From assembly GCF_035934735.1 (NCBI RefSeq), contig NZ_CP142396.1, forward strand, positions 2,108,001 to 2,172,000: a stretch of DNA of 64,000 bases, read 5' to 3'. Shown one piece after another: positions 16,539 to 24,549 of the stretch. The translations under genes were made by a program, and so were the position numbers. The stretch's first letter is position 1. Each line of letters begins with the position of its first letter. Below the pieces are notes generated by a model that ran no database searches, had not been told where the DNA came from, and was given only the letters and a program-made list of their open reading frames with translations. Source of the stretch: Sedimentibacter sp. MB31-C6. Its GTDB lineage: Bacteria > Bacillota > Clostridia > Tissierellales > Sedimentibacteraceae.

Positions 16539-19007
16539 ATGAAAGAAGTTAATTTGTTTTCACCTATTAAAATTAAGATATTAGAGCTTCCTAATAGGGT
16601 TATAATGTCACCTATGTTTTCAAATTCAGCAGGACCAAAGGGAGAGGTAACACAAAATACAATTAATCATTATGTTGACAGAGCTAGGTCTGGAGTTGGC
16701 TTAATTATGACTGAGCATACTAGTGTATGCTCAAAGTATATACATCCTGGCAATAGACTTCAAATTAGTGAAGACTTTCATATTGAAGGTTTAAAAAGGC
16801 TTGCAGACGCTGTGCATAAAGAAGGATGTAAGATAGGTTTGCAAATTGCACATTCTATACATGGAAAGAATAAAGTTCCTTCTGATTTAACAAATGAAGA
16901 ATGTTATAAAATAATAGATGATTTTGTAGAAGGTGCTAGAAGAGCAAAAGAAGCAGGTTTTGACACAATAGAACTTCATTATGCACATACCTATACTATG
17001 GCTGACTTTATTTCCAAACGAACAAATACCAGAACGGATGAGTTTGGTGGAGATATATATGGCAGAATGTTTATGCATATAGAAATTCTAAAAAGAGTTA
17101 GAGAATTAGTAGGAGAAGAATATCCATTATTTGCGAGAATAAGCGCTGAAGAATTTATAGTCGGTGGAAATACTTTAGTACAAACTAGAATTTTTGCAAA
17201 AGAATTAGAAAAGTATGGTATAGACTGTATGGATGTATCAGCTGGTGTAAGATTTGATGACGGTGGGCTAAAGGGATACAGTGACCAAAGAGGTAAACCT
17301 ACTATTGAATATCCAGATGGACCTAATGTTTATTTAGCAGAGGATATTAAAGAGCATGTTAGTATTCCAGTAGTAACAGTAGGAAAATTAGGTAATCCTG
17401 ATGTGGCAAAAGAAGTTATAGAAACAGGAAGAGCAGATTTAGTTGCATTAGCTAGACCTTTGATTGCAGACCCAATGTGGGTTAATAAGGTTAAAGCTAA
17501 TAGATATGATTTAATAAAATCTTGTTTATATTGTAATGAATGTTTATATGAAAGACATGACCCTGATGCATATGTTCATTGTATGAGATATACTTGTCAA
17601 AATGCATGTCCAGCAAATGTTAAAGTTCCTGTATATATAGATTTGGCATATCATAACAAATGTGAAGAAGCATATGAAGTTATACAAAGCGAAAATCCAT
17701 TAGCAGTAGCTTGTGGTAGAATTTGTAATCATTTATGTGAGTCTATGTGTAACAGAGTTAAAATAGACAATCCTGTTGGAATTAAAAATATTAAAAGATA
17801 TGTTACAGATAAATTAATGGAAGATAATATTGATTTCCCTGTACCTAAAATAGAAAAAGAAAACAATAAAAAAGTTGCAATTATAGGTTCTGGACCATCA
17901 GGTTTATCTTGTGCATTTTATTTGAGAAAAAAAGGATATGACGTGACTGTATATGAAGCAGCAGATAGAATAGGTGGAATGCTAGTATATGGAATACCAG
18001 AATATAGACTTCCTAAAGATTTATTAGAAAAAGAGTTAGAAGTATTTAGAAAAATGGGTATTAAATTCATTACTAATAAAACATTTGGTGTAGACATAAC
18101 AAAATCTCAATTATTAGAACAAGGATTTAAAGCCATTTACTTAGGCATAGGTGCTCAAGGTGGTAGAAAACTAAACATACCAGGAGAAGAAGCGCAAAAT
18201 GTATTGTCAGGAGTAGAGTTTTTAAATAAAGTAAGTAAAGGCGAAAATATAGGAATTGAAAATAAAGAAGTTGTAATTGTTGGTGGTGGGAATGTTGCAA
18301 TGGACGCAGCTAGAACTGCTATAAGACTTAATGCTAAGAAAGTAAAATTATATTGTCTTGAGGATAGAAAAACAATGCCAGCTAGTGGAGAAGAAATAGA
18401 CTTTGCTTTAAAAGATGGTGTATTTATAAATAATAGCTGGGGTCCTAAGGAAATTACAGCAAGTGATGGAAAGGTTGACTCAATTTCATTTAAGGAATGT
18501 GTTTCTGTTATTAATGAAGGTAGATTTAATCCAATTTATAATGAAGACAATGATATAATTGTAAAAGCTGACTTTGTAATATCTGCAATTGGACAAAGTG
18601 TTGACTGTGAAGCATTTAAAGATGACTTAAGAGAAATTGTAAATCCTAGAGGTATTACAGCTAGTTTTGGTGGTTTCACAAGTATACCATATGTATTTTC
18701 TGGTGGAGATTGTATTGCTGCACCTGCATCAGTTGTAAAATGCACAAATGATGGAAAGCTTGCTGCAGGCTCTATTGACAAATTTTTAGGTGGAGATGGT
18801 CAAGTCGTAAGAATTAAGTCTCATGAAAGAGTAATGACTCATGAAATAAATGAAGAGCCACAAAAAAGAGCAGAACAAGAATATATTCCATTAGATAAAT
18901 TAAATAGCAAATTTGACGAATGTGAAAAGGTAATAACATACGACCAAGTAAAATGTGAAGCGTCAAGATGTTTAAGATGTGATGTATTAAAGATAAATAA
19001 ACTATAA
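16539..19007 (+). CDS. Old-yellow-enzyme/GltD fusion, FMN-FeS-FAD oxidoreductase
   Basis: An 822-residue multidomain reductase. Residues 1-325 form an OYE-type FMN barrel with LQIAH near 101, His147 and His150 in the active-site region and TRTDEFGG. A 4Fe-4S site like that of 2,4-dienoyl-CoA reductase follows (Cys329, 332, 335, 348). Residues 350-410 hold a cysteine-rich block (Cys353, 357, 375, 392, 396, 400, 404) like the N-terminal domain of GltD and dihydropyrimidine dehydrogenase. The rest is a GltD-type FAD/NAD(P)H module (GSGPSG at 450, VGGGNVAMDAAR near 583). It may move electrons between NAD(P)H and the hydroxylase or ring reductase, or reduce a ring double bond itself. Substrate unknown. 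Confidence 0.82.
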   Translation: MKEVNLFSPIKIKILELPNRVIMSPMFSNSAGPKGEVTQNTINHYVDRARSGVGLIMTEHTSVCSKYIHPGNRLQISEDFHIEGLKRLADAVHKEGCKIGLQIAHSIHGKNKVPSDLTNEECYKIIDDFVEGARRAKEAGFDTIELHYAHTYTMADFISKRTNTRTDEFGGDIYGRMFMHIEILKRVRELVGEEYPLFARISAEEFIVGGNTLVQTRIFAKELEKYGIDCMDVSAGVRFDDGGLKGYSDQRGKPTIEYPDGPNVYLAEDIKEHVSIPVVTVGKLGNPDVAKEVIETGRADLVALARPLIADPMWVNKVKANRYDLIKSCLYCNECLYERHDPDAYVHCMRYTCQNACPANVKVPVYIDLAYHNKCEEAYEVIQSENPLAVACGRICNHLCESMCNRVKIDNPVGIKNIKRYVTDKLMEDNIDFPVPKIEKENNKKVAIIGSGPSGLSCAFYLRKKGYDVTVYEAADRIGGMLVYGIPEYRLPKDLLEKELEVFRKMGIKFITNKTFGVDITKSQLLEQGFKAIYLGIGAQGGRKLNIPGEEAQNVLSGVEFLNKVSKGENIGIENKEVVIVGGGNVAMDAARTAIRLNAKKVKLYCLEDRKTMPASGEEIDFALKDGVFINNSWGPKEITASDGKVDSISFKECVSVINEGRFNPIYNEDNDIIVKADFVISAIGQSVDCEAFKDDLREIVNPRGITASFGGFTSIPYVFSGGDCIAAPASVVKCTNDGKLAAGSIDKFLGGDGQVVRIKSHERVMTHEINEEPQKRAEQEYIPLDKLNSKFDECEKVITYDQVKCEASRCLRCDVLKINKL

Positions 19008-19015
19008 TATTTAGC

Positions 19016-19040
19016 TCTCTGTGCATACATTGCACAGAGA
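19016..19040 (+). other. Intra-operon RNA hairpin without U-tract
   Basis: A perfect 10-bp stem (TCTCTGTGCA with TGCACAGAGA) and 5-base loop lie between the fusion reductase and citC genes. No T-run follows, so it is more likely an mRNA-stabilising or processing hairpin than a terminator. Confidence 0.7.
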
Positions 19041-19067
19041 TGCTATTAATTTAAGGATAGTGAATAA

Positions 19068-20099
19068 ATGGATACTAGCTTAAAACTTAAAGAAATTTTT
19101 TTAAATTATCAGCCAGAGAAGCAATTATTAAAAAATTTTTTAAATAGTTGTGATTTAGAATTAGATGAAGATGTTGAGTATGCGGTAGGACTTTATGATG
19201 ATAAAGATGAAATTGTCGGATGTGGTGCATTTAGTAAAAATGTTTTGAAGTGTTTTGCAGTTAAAGAAGAATTAAGAGGTTTAAATGCATTGAACACTAT
19301 TGCAACACATTTAATAAATAAGCAATATGAAAGAAAAGTATATCATTTGTTTGTTTATACAAAACCAAAAAATATAAAATTTTTTCAAAATTTAGGATTT
19401 AATGTTGTTGAATGTGTTGAGTATGTTGTATTACTTGAAAATGTTAAAAATGGTATCAATGATTATTTAGCTTCTTTAGAAAATCCTGAAAAGATATCTA
19501 AAGATATTGGTGCCATTGTTATGAATTGTAATCCTTTTACACTAGGTCATGAGTATATTATTGAATATGCATCAAACAATTGTGATTTATTACATATATT
19601 TTTAGTTGAAGAAGATAAATCTATATTTCCATTTGAAATTAGATATGAATTAGTGAAAGAGGGAGTTTCTAAGTTTAACAATATTATACTGCATAGAAGT
19701 GGTAATTATATAATTTCTTCAACAACATTTCCAACGTATTTTATTAAGGATAAATATAAAAGGGCAAATGTATATGCAGAGTTAGATTTAAATATTTTTG
19801 CTAAGCATATTGCTCCAGCATTAAATATTACTAAAAGATTTGTAGGGCATGAACCATATTGTGCAGTGACAAATCAATATAATAATCTCATGAAAAAAAT
19901 ACTACCAATTCATAATATAGATGTAGTTGAAATAGAAAGAAAAGAAATCAAAGGGAAAGCAATAAGCGCTTCATCTGTAAGAGATAGCATTAAAAAATAT
20001 GGTATTTCTGAGGAATTGAAGGAATTGGTTCCAATAACAACTTATAATTTCTTAAAAAGTAAAAAAGCAAAAAAAATAATTGAGAATATTAAAAATTAA
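19068..20099 (+). CDS. citC: [Citrate lyase]-ligase type acetyltransferase
   Basis: A 343-residue protein with a GNAT-like N-terminal half and a nucleotidyltransferase half marked by IGAIVMNCNPFTLGHEYIIE (HxGH-like motif) and the ISASSVRDSIKK motif (ISxTxxR-like). CitC acetylates the prosthetic-group thiol of the acyl carrier subunit with acetate and ATP, activating the lyase. It heads the lyase gene set citC-D-E-F-G-X. In clostridial citramalate lyase the same activation chemistry applies, and context favours that substrate. The ribosome site is weak (AAGGATAGTGAATA), consistent with low need for the ligase. Confidence 0.92.
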   Translation: MDTSLKLKEIFLNYQPEKQLLKNFLNSCDLELDEDVEYAVGLYDDKDEIVGCGAFSKNVLKCFAVKEELRGLNALNTIATHLINKQYERKVYHLFVYTKPKNIKFFQNLGFNVVECVEYVVLLENVKNGINDYLASLENPEKISKDIGAIVMNCNPFTLGHEYIIEYASNNCDLLHIFLVEEDKSIFPFEIRYELVKEGVSKFNNIILHRSGNYIISSTTFPTYFIKDKYKRANVYAELDLNIFAKHIAPALNITKRFVGHEPYCAVTNQYNNLMKKILPIHNIDVVEIERKEIKGKAISASSVRDSIKKYGISEELKELVPITTYNFLKSKKAKKIIENIKN

Positions 20100-20162
20100 T
20101 AATTTTTTTATATAAATTAACATAGCTTAAATTTTAAATTTATGACTATGAGGAGGTGCAAT

Positions 20163-20456
20163 ATGAAGTTAACAACATTAGGTTATGCCGGAAGTCTAGA
20201 ATCAGGTGACTTATACGTAGTAACTAAACCTAACCTAGATAAAGGCATAAAGATTGAAATTGAAAGTATTGTAAAAATGCAGTTTGGCGATGCTATTCAG
20301 GAAACCATTAAAAATGTATTGAAAAGCTTTGGCGTAACAGATGCAATTGTAGAAATTAACGATCAAGGTGCTTTAGATAGCGTTATCAAATCAAGGGTAC
20401 AAGCATCTTTGTGTAGATCAGCAGAAATTACAGAATTTGAATGGGGAAGGTATTAA
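20163..20456 (+). CDS. citD: Citrate/citramalate lyase acyl carrier protein (gamma subunit)
   Basis: A 97-residue carrier protein. Ser14 in AGSLESGDLYV is the conserved attachment site for the phosphoribosyl-dephospho-CoA group. The substrate is carried as a thioester on this arm between the alpha and beta subunits. ATG 20163 follows GAGGAGG; a longer upstream reading would include the ribosome site. The citE gene starts one base after its stop codon. Confidence 0.95.
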   Translation: MKLTTLGYAGSLESGDLYVVTKPNLDKGIKIEIESIVKMQFGDAIQETIKNVLKSFGVTDAIVEINDQGALDSVIKSRVQASLCRSAEITEFEWGRY

Positions 20457-20457
20457 C

Positions 20458-21354
20458 ATGAATAAGGAAAAATTAAGAAGATCATTATTATATGTTAGTG
20501 GTAGTAAGCCAGGTGGTATTTCTCAAGCTCCATTTTATGGCTCGGATTGTATAATTTATGATCTTGAAGATTCTGTTCCTATAACAGAAAAGGATGCTGC
20601 TAGGTTTTTAATATTTAATACACTTAAGAAAAAAAGACCAGAAAATATTGAGATAATAGTAAGAGTAAATGGAATGGATACACCATTTGCAGAGCAAGAT
20701 CTTGAAGCAATAGTTAGAGCTAAACCTGATATAGTAAGATTCCCTAAAATAGAGACTCCAGAAGATGTTAAATTAGCAGATGAATATATTTCTAAGGTGG
20801 AGTTAGAAGCAGGAATAGAAGTTGGAAGCACTAGAATAATAGCTGGTATGGAAACTCATACAGGAGTATTGAATGCAAGGGAAATAGCTACGGCAAGTAA
20901 AAGGATAGTTGCCATTTCAATAGGTGGAGAAGACTTTACTGCTAGTATGAAAACAACACGTTCAGTTGAAGGGATGGAAATGTTTTATGCTAGAAATGCA
21001 ATATTAATAGCAGCTAGAGCAGCAGGAGTACAGGCAATAGATACAGTATTTTCTGATATAAATAACACTGAAGGGTTAATTGAAGATACAAAGTTAATAA
21101 AAAGATTAGGCTTTGATGGTAAATATTTAATTCATCCAAGGCAGGTTGAGCCTGTAAATAATGTATTTACACCAAATAAAAAAGAAATTCAAAATGCAGT
21201 AAGGATTCTTAAAGCATTAGAAGAAGCAAATAAGAAAAATCTTGGAGTAGTTGCGTTGGATGGTAAGATGATAGATGCACCTGTAGTGGATAGAGCAAAA
21301 AGAGTAATAGCACTTGCTGAAGCATCAGGGGTAATTGCTGGAGGTGAAATATAA
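20458..21354 (+). CDS. citE: Citrate/citramalate lyase beta subunit
   Basis: A 298-residue HpcH/HpaI-type aldolase of the CitE family: LLYVSGSKPGG near the start, YDLEDSVP with the acidic metal ligands, the RFPKIETPEDV strand and IGGEDFTAS. It cleaves the acyl-thioester to acetyl-carrier and a 2-oxo acid: oxaloacetate from citryl or pyruvate from citramalyl. Citramalate is favoured here because mesaconate-forming and mesaconate-hydrating genes are in the same island; sequence alone does not settle this. ATG 20458 follows GGGGAAGG. Its TAA overlaps the citF start codon by one base. Confidence 0.93.
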   Translation: MNKEKLRRSLLYVSGSKPGGISQAPFYGSDCIIYDLEDSVPITEKDAARFLIFNTLKKKRPENIEIIVRVNGMDTPFAEQDLEAIVRAKPDIVRFPKIETPEDVKLADEYISKVELEAGIEVGSTRIIAGMETHTGVLNAREIATASKRIVAISIGGEDFTASMKTTRSVEGMEMFYARNAILIAARAAGVQAIDTVFSDINNTEGLIEDTKLIKRLGFDGKYLIHPRQVEPVNNVFTPNKKEIQNAVRILKALEEANKKNLGVVALDGKMIDAPVVDRAKRVIALAEASGVIAGGEI

Positions 21355-22910
21355 TGGCTAAAAACAGTGTAGGAAGAGATATTCCTGAATACATAGGAAA
21401 TAGAAAATTAATTCCATATATGGGTCCATTTGAAAAAGAACCTGATTCTATTATAAAAGTTAATAAAAGACAATCTAAAATTTTACCAGGTGAAAGTAAA
21501 ATTAAATCAACTATAAAAGATGCAATTATTTCTAGTGGATTAAAGGATGGTATGACAATATCTTTCCATCATCACTTTAGAGAAGGTGATAAGGTAATAG
21601 GATTAGTATTAACTATAATTAAAGAGTTAGGTATAAAGAATTTAAGATTTGCACCTAGTGCGGTTATTAACATTAAAAATCCTTCAATTGTTGATTTCGT
21701 TAAAGATGGAACTATTTCAAGAATTGAAGCCAGTGGTATTAGAGGTCAATTAGGTGATGCTGTTATCGAAGGTTTTATGGATGAGCCAGTAGTACTTCGT
21801 ACACATGGTAGTCGTCCTAGAGCTATTGAATCAGGGGAACTTTCTATAGATATTGCTTTTATAGCAGCTTCTGCAAGCGATGATTATGGTAATGCAAATG
21901 GATTTTCAGGACCTAATGCTTGTGGTTCTTTAGGTTATGCAATGATAGACGCTAAAAGTGCTGAAAAGGTTATAGTTATTACAGATACATTAGTTGATTT
22001 TCCCTGTGTACCCGCTTCTATATCACAACATGAAGTTGATTATGTTGTTGTAGTAGATGAAATAGGAGATAGTGCATCAATTGGAAAAGGGGCAGCAAGG
22101 GTTACTAAGAATCCTAGAGATCTATTAATAGCTAAAAATACTGCAAATGTTATTGCAAATTGTGGTTACTTTAATGATGGTTTTACATTTTTAACAGGAG
22201 TTGGAGCAACATCTATAGCATGTATTCAATTCTTAAGAGAGAAAATGATAGAAAAAAATATTAAAGCTGGGGCAGCTATTGGTGGTATTCCAGCTGCAGT
22301 AGTAAAACTTCATGAGGAAGGTTTAGTTAAAGTAGTTGAAGCTGTTCAATGTTTTGATGCAGAATCAGCTAAAGCTTTAGGACAAAGTAATACTATTTGC
22401 GAATGTGATAATAATGTATACTCTAATGTTCATAACAAAGGAAATATGGTTAATAAAGTGGATATTGGAATATTAGCCGCACTGGAGGTAGATACTGACT
22501 TTAATGTTAATATACTTACTGGATCTAGTGGAGAAATGTTGGGAGGTCTTGGTGGTGGACCTGATGTTGCTGCTGGTGCACAGGTTTCTATTGTAACAAT
22601 TCCACTATTTAGAGGAAGAACACCATCTATAGTTAAAAAAGTATTTACTTTATGTACACCAGGAGAAACTGTGGCATTAGTTGTAACAGAGTTAGGAGTT
22701 TCGATTAATCCAAAGCATAAAAATTATGAGTTTTTAAAAGAAAATTTAAGTAAATCTAATATAAAAATTATACCAATTGAAGATTTGCAGCAAATGGCAG
22801 AAGAAATTACAGGAACACCAAAACCTATCGAATGTACAGATAAAGTTGTTGCTGTTGTTGAATATAGAGATGGAACAGTTATTGATGTAATAAGACAAAT
22901 AAAAAAATAG
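21354..22910 (+). CDS. citF: Citrate/citramalate lyase alpha subunit (CoA-transferase-like)
   Basis: A 518-residue alpha subunit of the CitF family, with SFHHHFREGD and the glycine-rich GSSGEMLGGLGGGPDVAAGA near residue 387, both family signatures. It exchanges the acetyl group on the carrier for the incoming acid, forming the acyl-carrier thioester. It overlaps citE at TAATG, which gives translational coupling and equal subunit amounts. A strong hairpin follows its stop codon, separating it from the low-demand citG and citX genes. Confidence 0.95.
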   Translation: MAKNSVGRDIPEYIGNRKLIPYMGPFEKEPDSIIKVNKRQSKILPGESKIKSTIKDAIISSGLKDGMTISFHHHFREGDKVIGLVLTIIKELGIKNLRFAPSAVINIKNPSIVDFVKDGTISRIEASGIRGQLGDAVIEGFMDEPVVLRTHGSRPRAIESGELSIDIAFIAASASDDYGNANGFSGPNACGSLGYAMIDAKSAEKVIVITDTLVDFPCVPASISQHEVDYVVVVDEIGDSASIGKGAARVTKNPRDLLIAKNTANVIANCGYFNDGFTFLTGVGATSIACIQFLREKMIEKNIKAGAAIGGIPAAVVKLHEEGLVKVVEAVQCFDAESAKALGQSNTICECDNNVYSNVHNKGNMVNKVDIGILAALEVDTDFNVNILTGSSGEMLGGLGGGPDVAAGAQVSIVTIPLFRGRTPSIVKKVFTLCTPGETVALVVTELGVSINPKHKNYEFLKENLSKSNIKIIPIEDLQQMAEEITGTPKPIECTDKVVAVVEYRDGTVIDVIRQIKK

Positions 22911-22913
22911 GAC

Positions 22914-22952
22914 AATATTACAAGGTTAATAATAAGTTAGCCTTGTAATATT
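22914..22952 (+). other. Hairpin between citF and citG
   Basis: A perfect 12-bp stem (AATATTACAAGG with CCTTGTAATATT) with a 15-base loop, lacking a following T-run. It probably stabilises the citCDEF part or marks an RNA processing site, lowering citG-citX expression. Confidence 0.7.
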
Positions 22953-22974
22953 AGAATGATTGCGGAGTAAAATC

Positions 22975-23838
22975 ATGACTGAAATTACAAAAGGAAAAGT
23001 ATGTATTAAATTAAGTGAATTTGCAGTAGAATCTATGCTTTACGAGGTTGCATGTTACCCTTCGTTTGGTCTTGTATCACCTATATCTAGCGGATCTCAT
23101 ACAGATATGGATTTTTTCACTTTCATTAATAGTACAACTTGTTTAGCACCATTTATGTATGAATTCGCCAATAAATCTTATAATAGTGAAAAACCTAAGG
23201 ATGTATTTAGAGAAATTAGATTACTTGGTATAAAAGCAGAAAAGTTAATGTATAAAAAAACAAAAAATGTCAATACACATAAAGGTATGATTTTTACATT
23301 AGGTTTATGTGTAGCTGCAGCTTCCAAATGCATTTATAATAAAAGAGATTTTACTTACATTAAAAATACTATAAAAAATATGACAACTGGTATAGTAGAA
23401 AAAGAATTGTACAATATAAGGCATGAAAATCTTTCAAATGGGGAAAAAACTTTTTTAAAATATGGACATACGGGTATAAGAGGAGAAGCAGAAGCAGGAT
23501 TCCCTATTATTTTTGACTTAGCATTACATACTTATGAAGGTTGTTATGATTTAAGTGAAAATGATAGGTTAGTTCAGACATTAATTACAATTATGCAATA
23601 TACAGAGGACAGCACTATATTATATAGACACAATGCTGATATATTAAAGGAAGTTCAAGGAATTTGCAAATATATTATAGAAATTGGAGGCATGTACTCT
23701 GAAAGAGGTAGGCAAAATATTAATGCATATTCTAATAATTTTGAAAATAGGAATATAAGTCCTGGAGGAAGTGCTGATTTATTAGCTTGTACTGTTTTTT
23801 TAAGTAAAGTTAAAAAATTATTTTTTAGTAAATTGTAA
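22975..23838 (+). CDS. citG: Triphosphoribosyl-dephospho-CoA synthase
   Basis: A 287-residue CitG-family protein, recognised by LYEVACYPSFGLVSPISSGSH-like N-terminal block (positions 15-40), the NTHKGMIFTLG motif near 105, and the GIRGEAEAGF and NISPGGSADLLA segments. It makes the precursor of the lyase prosthetic group from ATP and dephospho-CoA. ATG 22975 follows GCGGAG. The gene follows the hairpin after citF and precedes citX. Confidence 0.92.
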   Translation: MTEITKGKVCIKLSEFAVESMLYEVACYPSFGLVSPISSGSHTDMDFFTFINSTTCLAPFMYEFANKSYNSEKPKDVFREIRLLGIKAEKLMYKKTKNVNTHKGMIFTLGLCVAAASKCIYNKRDFTYIKNTIKNMTTGIVEKELYNIRHENLSNGEKTFLKYGHTGIRGEAEAGFPIIFDLALHTYEGCYDLSENDRLVQTLITIMQYTEDSTILYRHNADILKEVQGICKYIIEIGGMYSERGRQNINAYSNNFENRNISPGGSADLLACTVFLSKVKKLFFSKL

Positions 23839-23865
23839 AATAAATGCATATGAAAGGTGATAATA

Positions 23866-24405
23866 ATGGAAGTTAGTAATAATTTCGTTGAGAACTTTTT
23901 AAGAGATAGGGATAAGAGGGTAGAATATCAGAAAAAATTGAGTAATAAGTATCATAAATCCATTGTATGTATTAGAGTCAATTTTCCAGGAATAAATAAG
24001 GACAATGTTACATCAAGAAAAATTAATGAAATAATATATAATATTCTAACTGGTATGATTAAAGACAAAATAATATATGAAAATTCATTTGTGACACTTG
24101 AAGGACCAATATCCATTTTAGTTGTCAATGAAAAATCAAATCAATTGAAAGAAAATTGCCTGCAAATAGAAGAATATCATCCGTTAGGGAGAATAGTTGA
24201 CATTGATGTATACGATGAAAACTATAAAGGATTAAGTAGAGTTAGTTTTGGTAGAATGCCAAGGAGATGTTACTTATGTGATGAATTAGCAGTTGTTTGT
24301 TCTAGAACTAAAAGGCATCCAGAAACAGAAATAGTATCCTTTATTGAGAGAAGTTTATGGGAATATGAGTATAATATTGAGAATAATGATTATAATACCG
24401 TTTAA
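23866..24405 (+). CDS. citX: Holo-lyase synthase (apo-citrate lyase phosphoribosyl-dephospho-CoA transferase)
   Basis: A 179-residue CitX-family protein: FLRDRDKRVEYQKKL near the N-terminus, CIRVNFPG, the HPLGRIVDIDVYD block and RRCYLCDELAVVCSRTKRHP near residue 135-155. It attaches the prosthetic group to Ser14 of the carrier subunit. ATG 23866 lies after AAAGGTGAT. It is the last gene of the island; its stop codon sits inside the loop of the terminator hairpin. Confidence 0.93.
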   Translation: MEVSNNFVENFLRDRDKRVEYQKKLSNKYHKSIVCIRVNFPGINKDNVTSRKINEIIYNILTGMIKDKIIYENSFVTLEGPISILVVNEKSNQLKENCLQIEEYHPLGRIVDIDVYDENYKGLSRVSFGRMPRRCYLCDELAVVCSRTKRHPETEIVSFIERSLWEYEYNIENNDYNTV

Positions 24406-24420
24406 CGACGGTTTTTTTTT
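24397..24420 (+). terminator. Terminator of the catabolic island
   Basis: A short stem ACCGT/ACGGT with 6-base loop and a run of nine T. The loop contains the citX stop codon, so ribosomes finishing citX may disturb folding. Confidence 0.75.
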
Positions 24421-24440
24421 GTCAAAAAGCAAAATAATTT

Positions 24441-24504
24441 GTATACGATTCAAGAACAAGTTCGACAATAAGCACTTGACATGTATACAAAATCAGAGTA
24501 TTAT
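24441..24504 (+). promoter_or_regulatory. SigA promoter of tdh-kbl with two GTATAC sites
   Basis: TTGACA (24476-24481), 17-base spacer and TATTAT (24499-24504) make a near-consensus promoter. TTGTATAC at 24439-24446 and GTATACAA at 24483-24490 form an inverted pair; the second lies in the spacer. GntR-type regulators often bind such GTATAC cores, so repression is plausible. No GntR gene is nearby. Confidence 0.75.
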
Positions 24505-24549
24505 AGTTGTGTAAAGACAACGTTTTAATAATTTAAGGATGGTGAATGT

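Noticed and set aside
18536-19035. Minus-strand ORFs within the OYE-GltD and other genes
   Set aside because: They lie fully inside well-supported plus-strand genes, lack ribosome sites and show no recognisable protein features, so they are frame shadows.
19068-24405. Citrate fermentation operon
   Set aside because: No citrate carrier, oxaloacetate decarboxylase or CitAB-type sensor is present, and the neighbours make mesaconate, so citramalate is the more likely substrate.
3344-24405. Classical nicotinate fermentation cluster
   Set aside because: Methyleneglutarate mutase, methylitaconate isomerase, dimethylmaleate hydratase, dimethylmalate lyase and hydroxymethylglutarate dehydrogenase are all missing, so the known pathway cannot run from this set.
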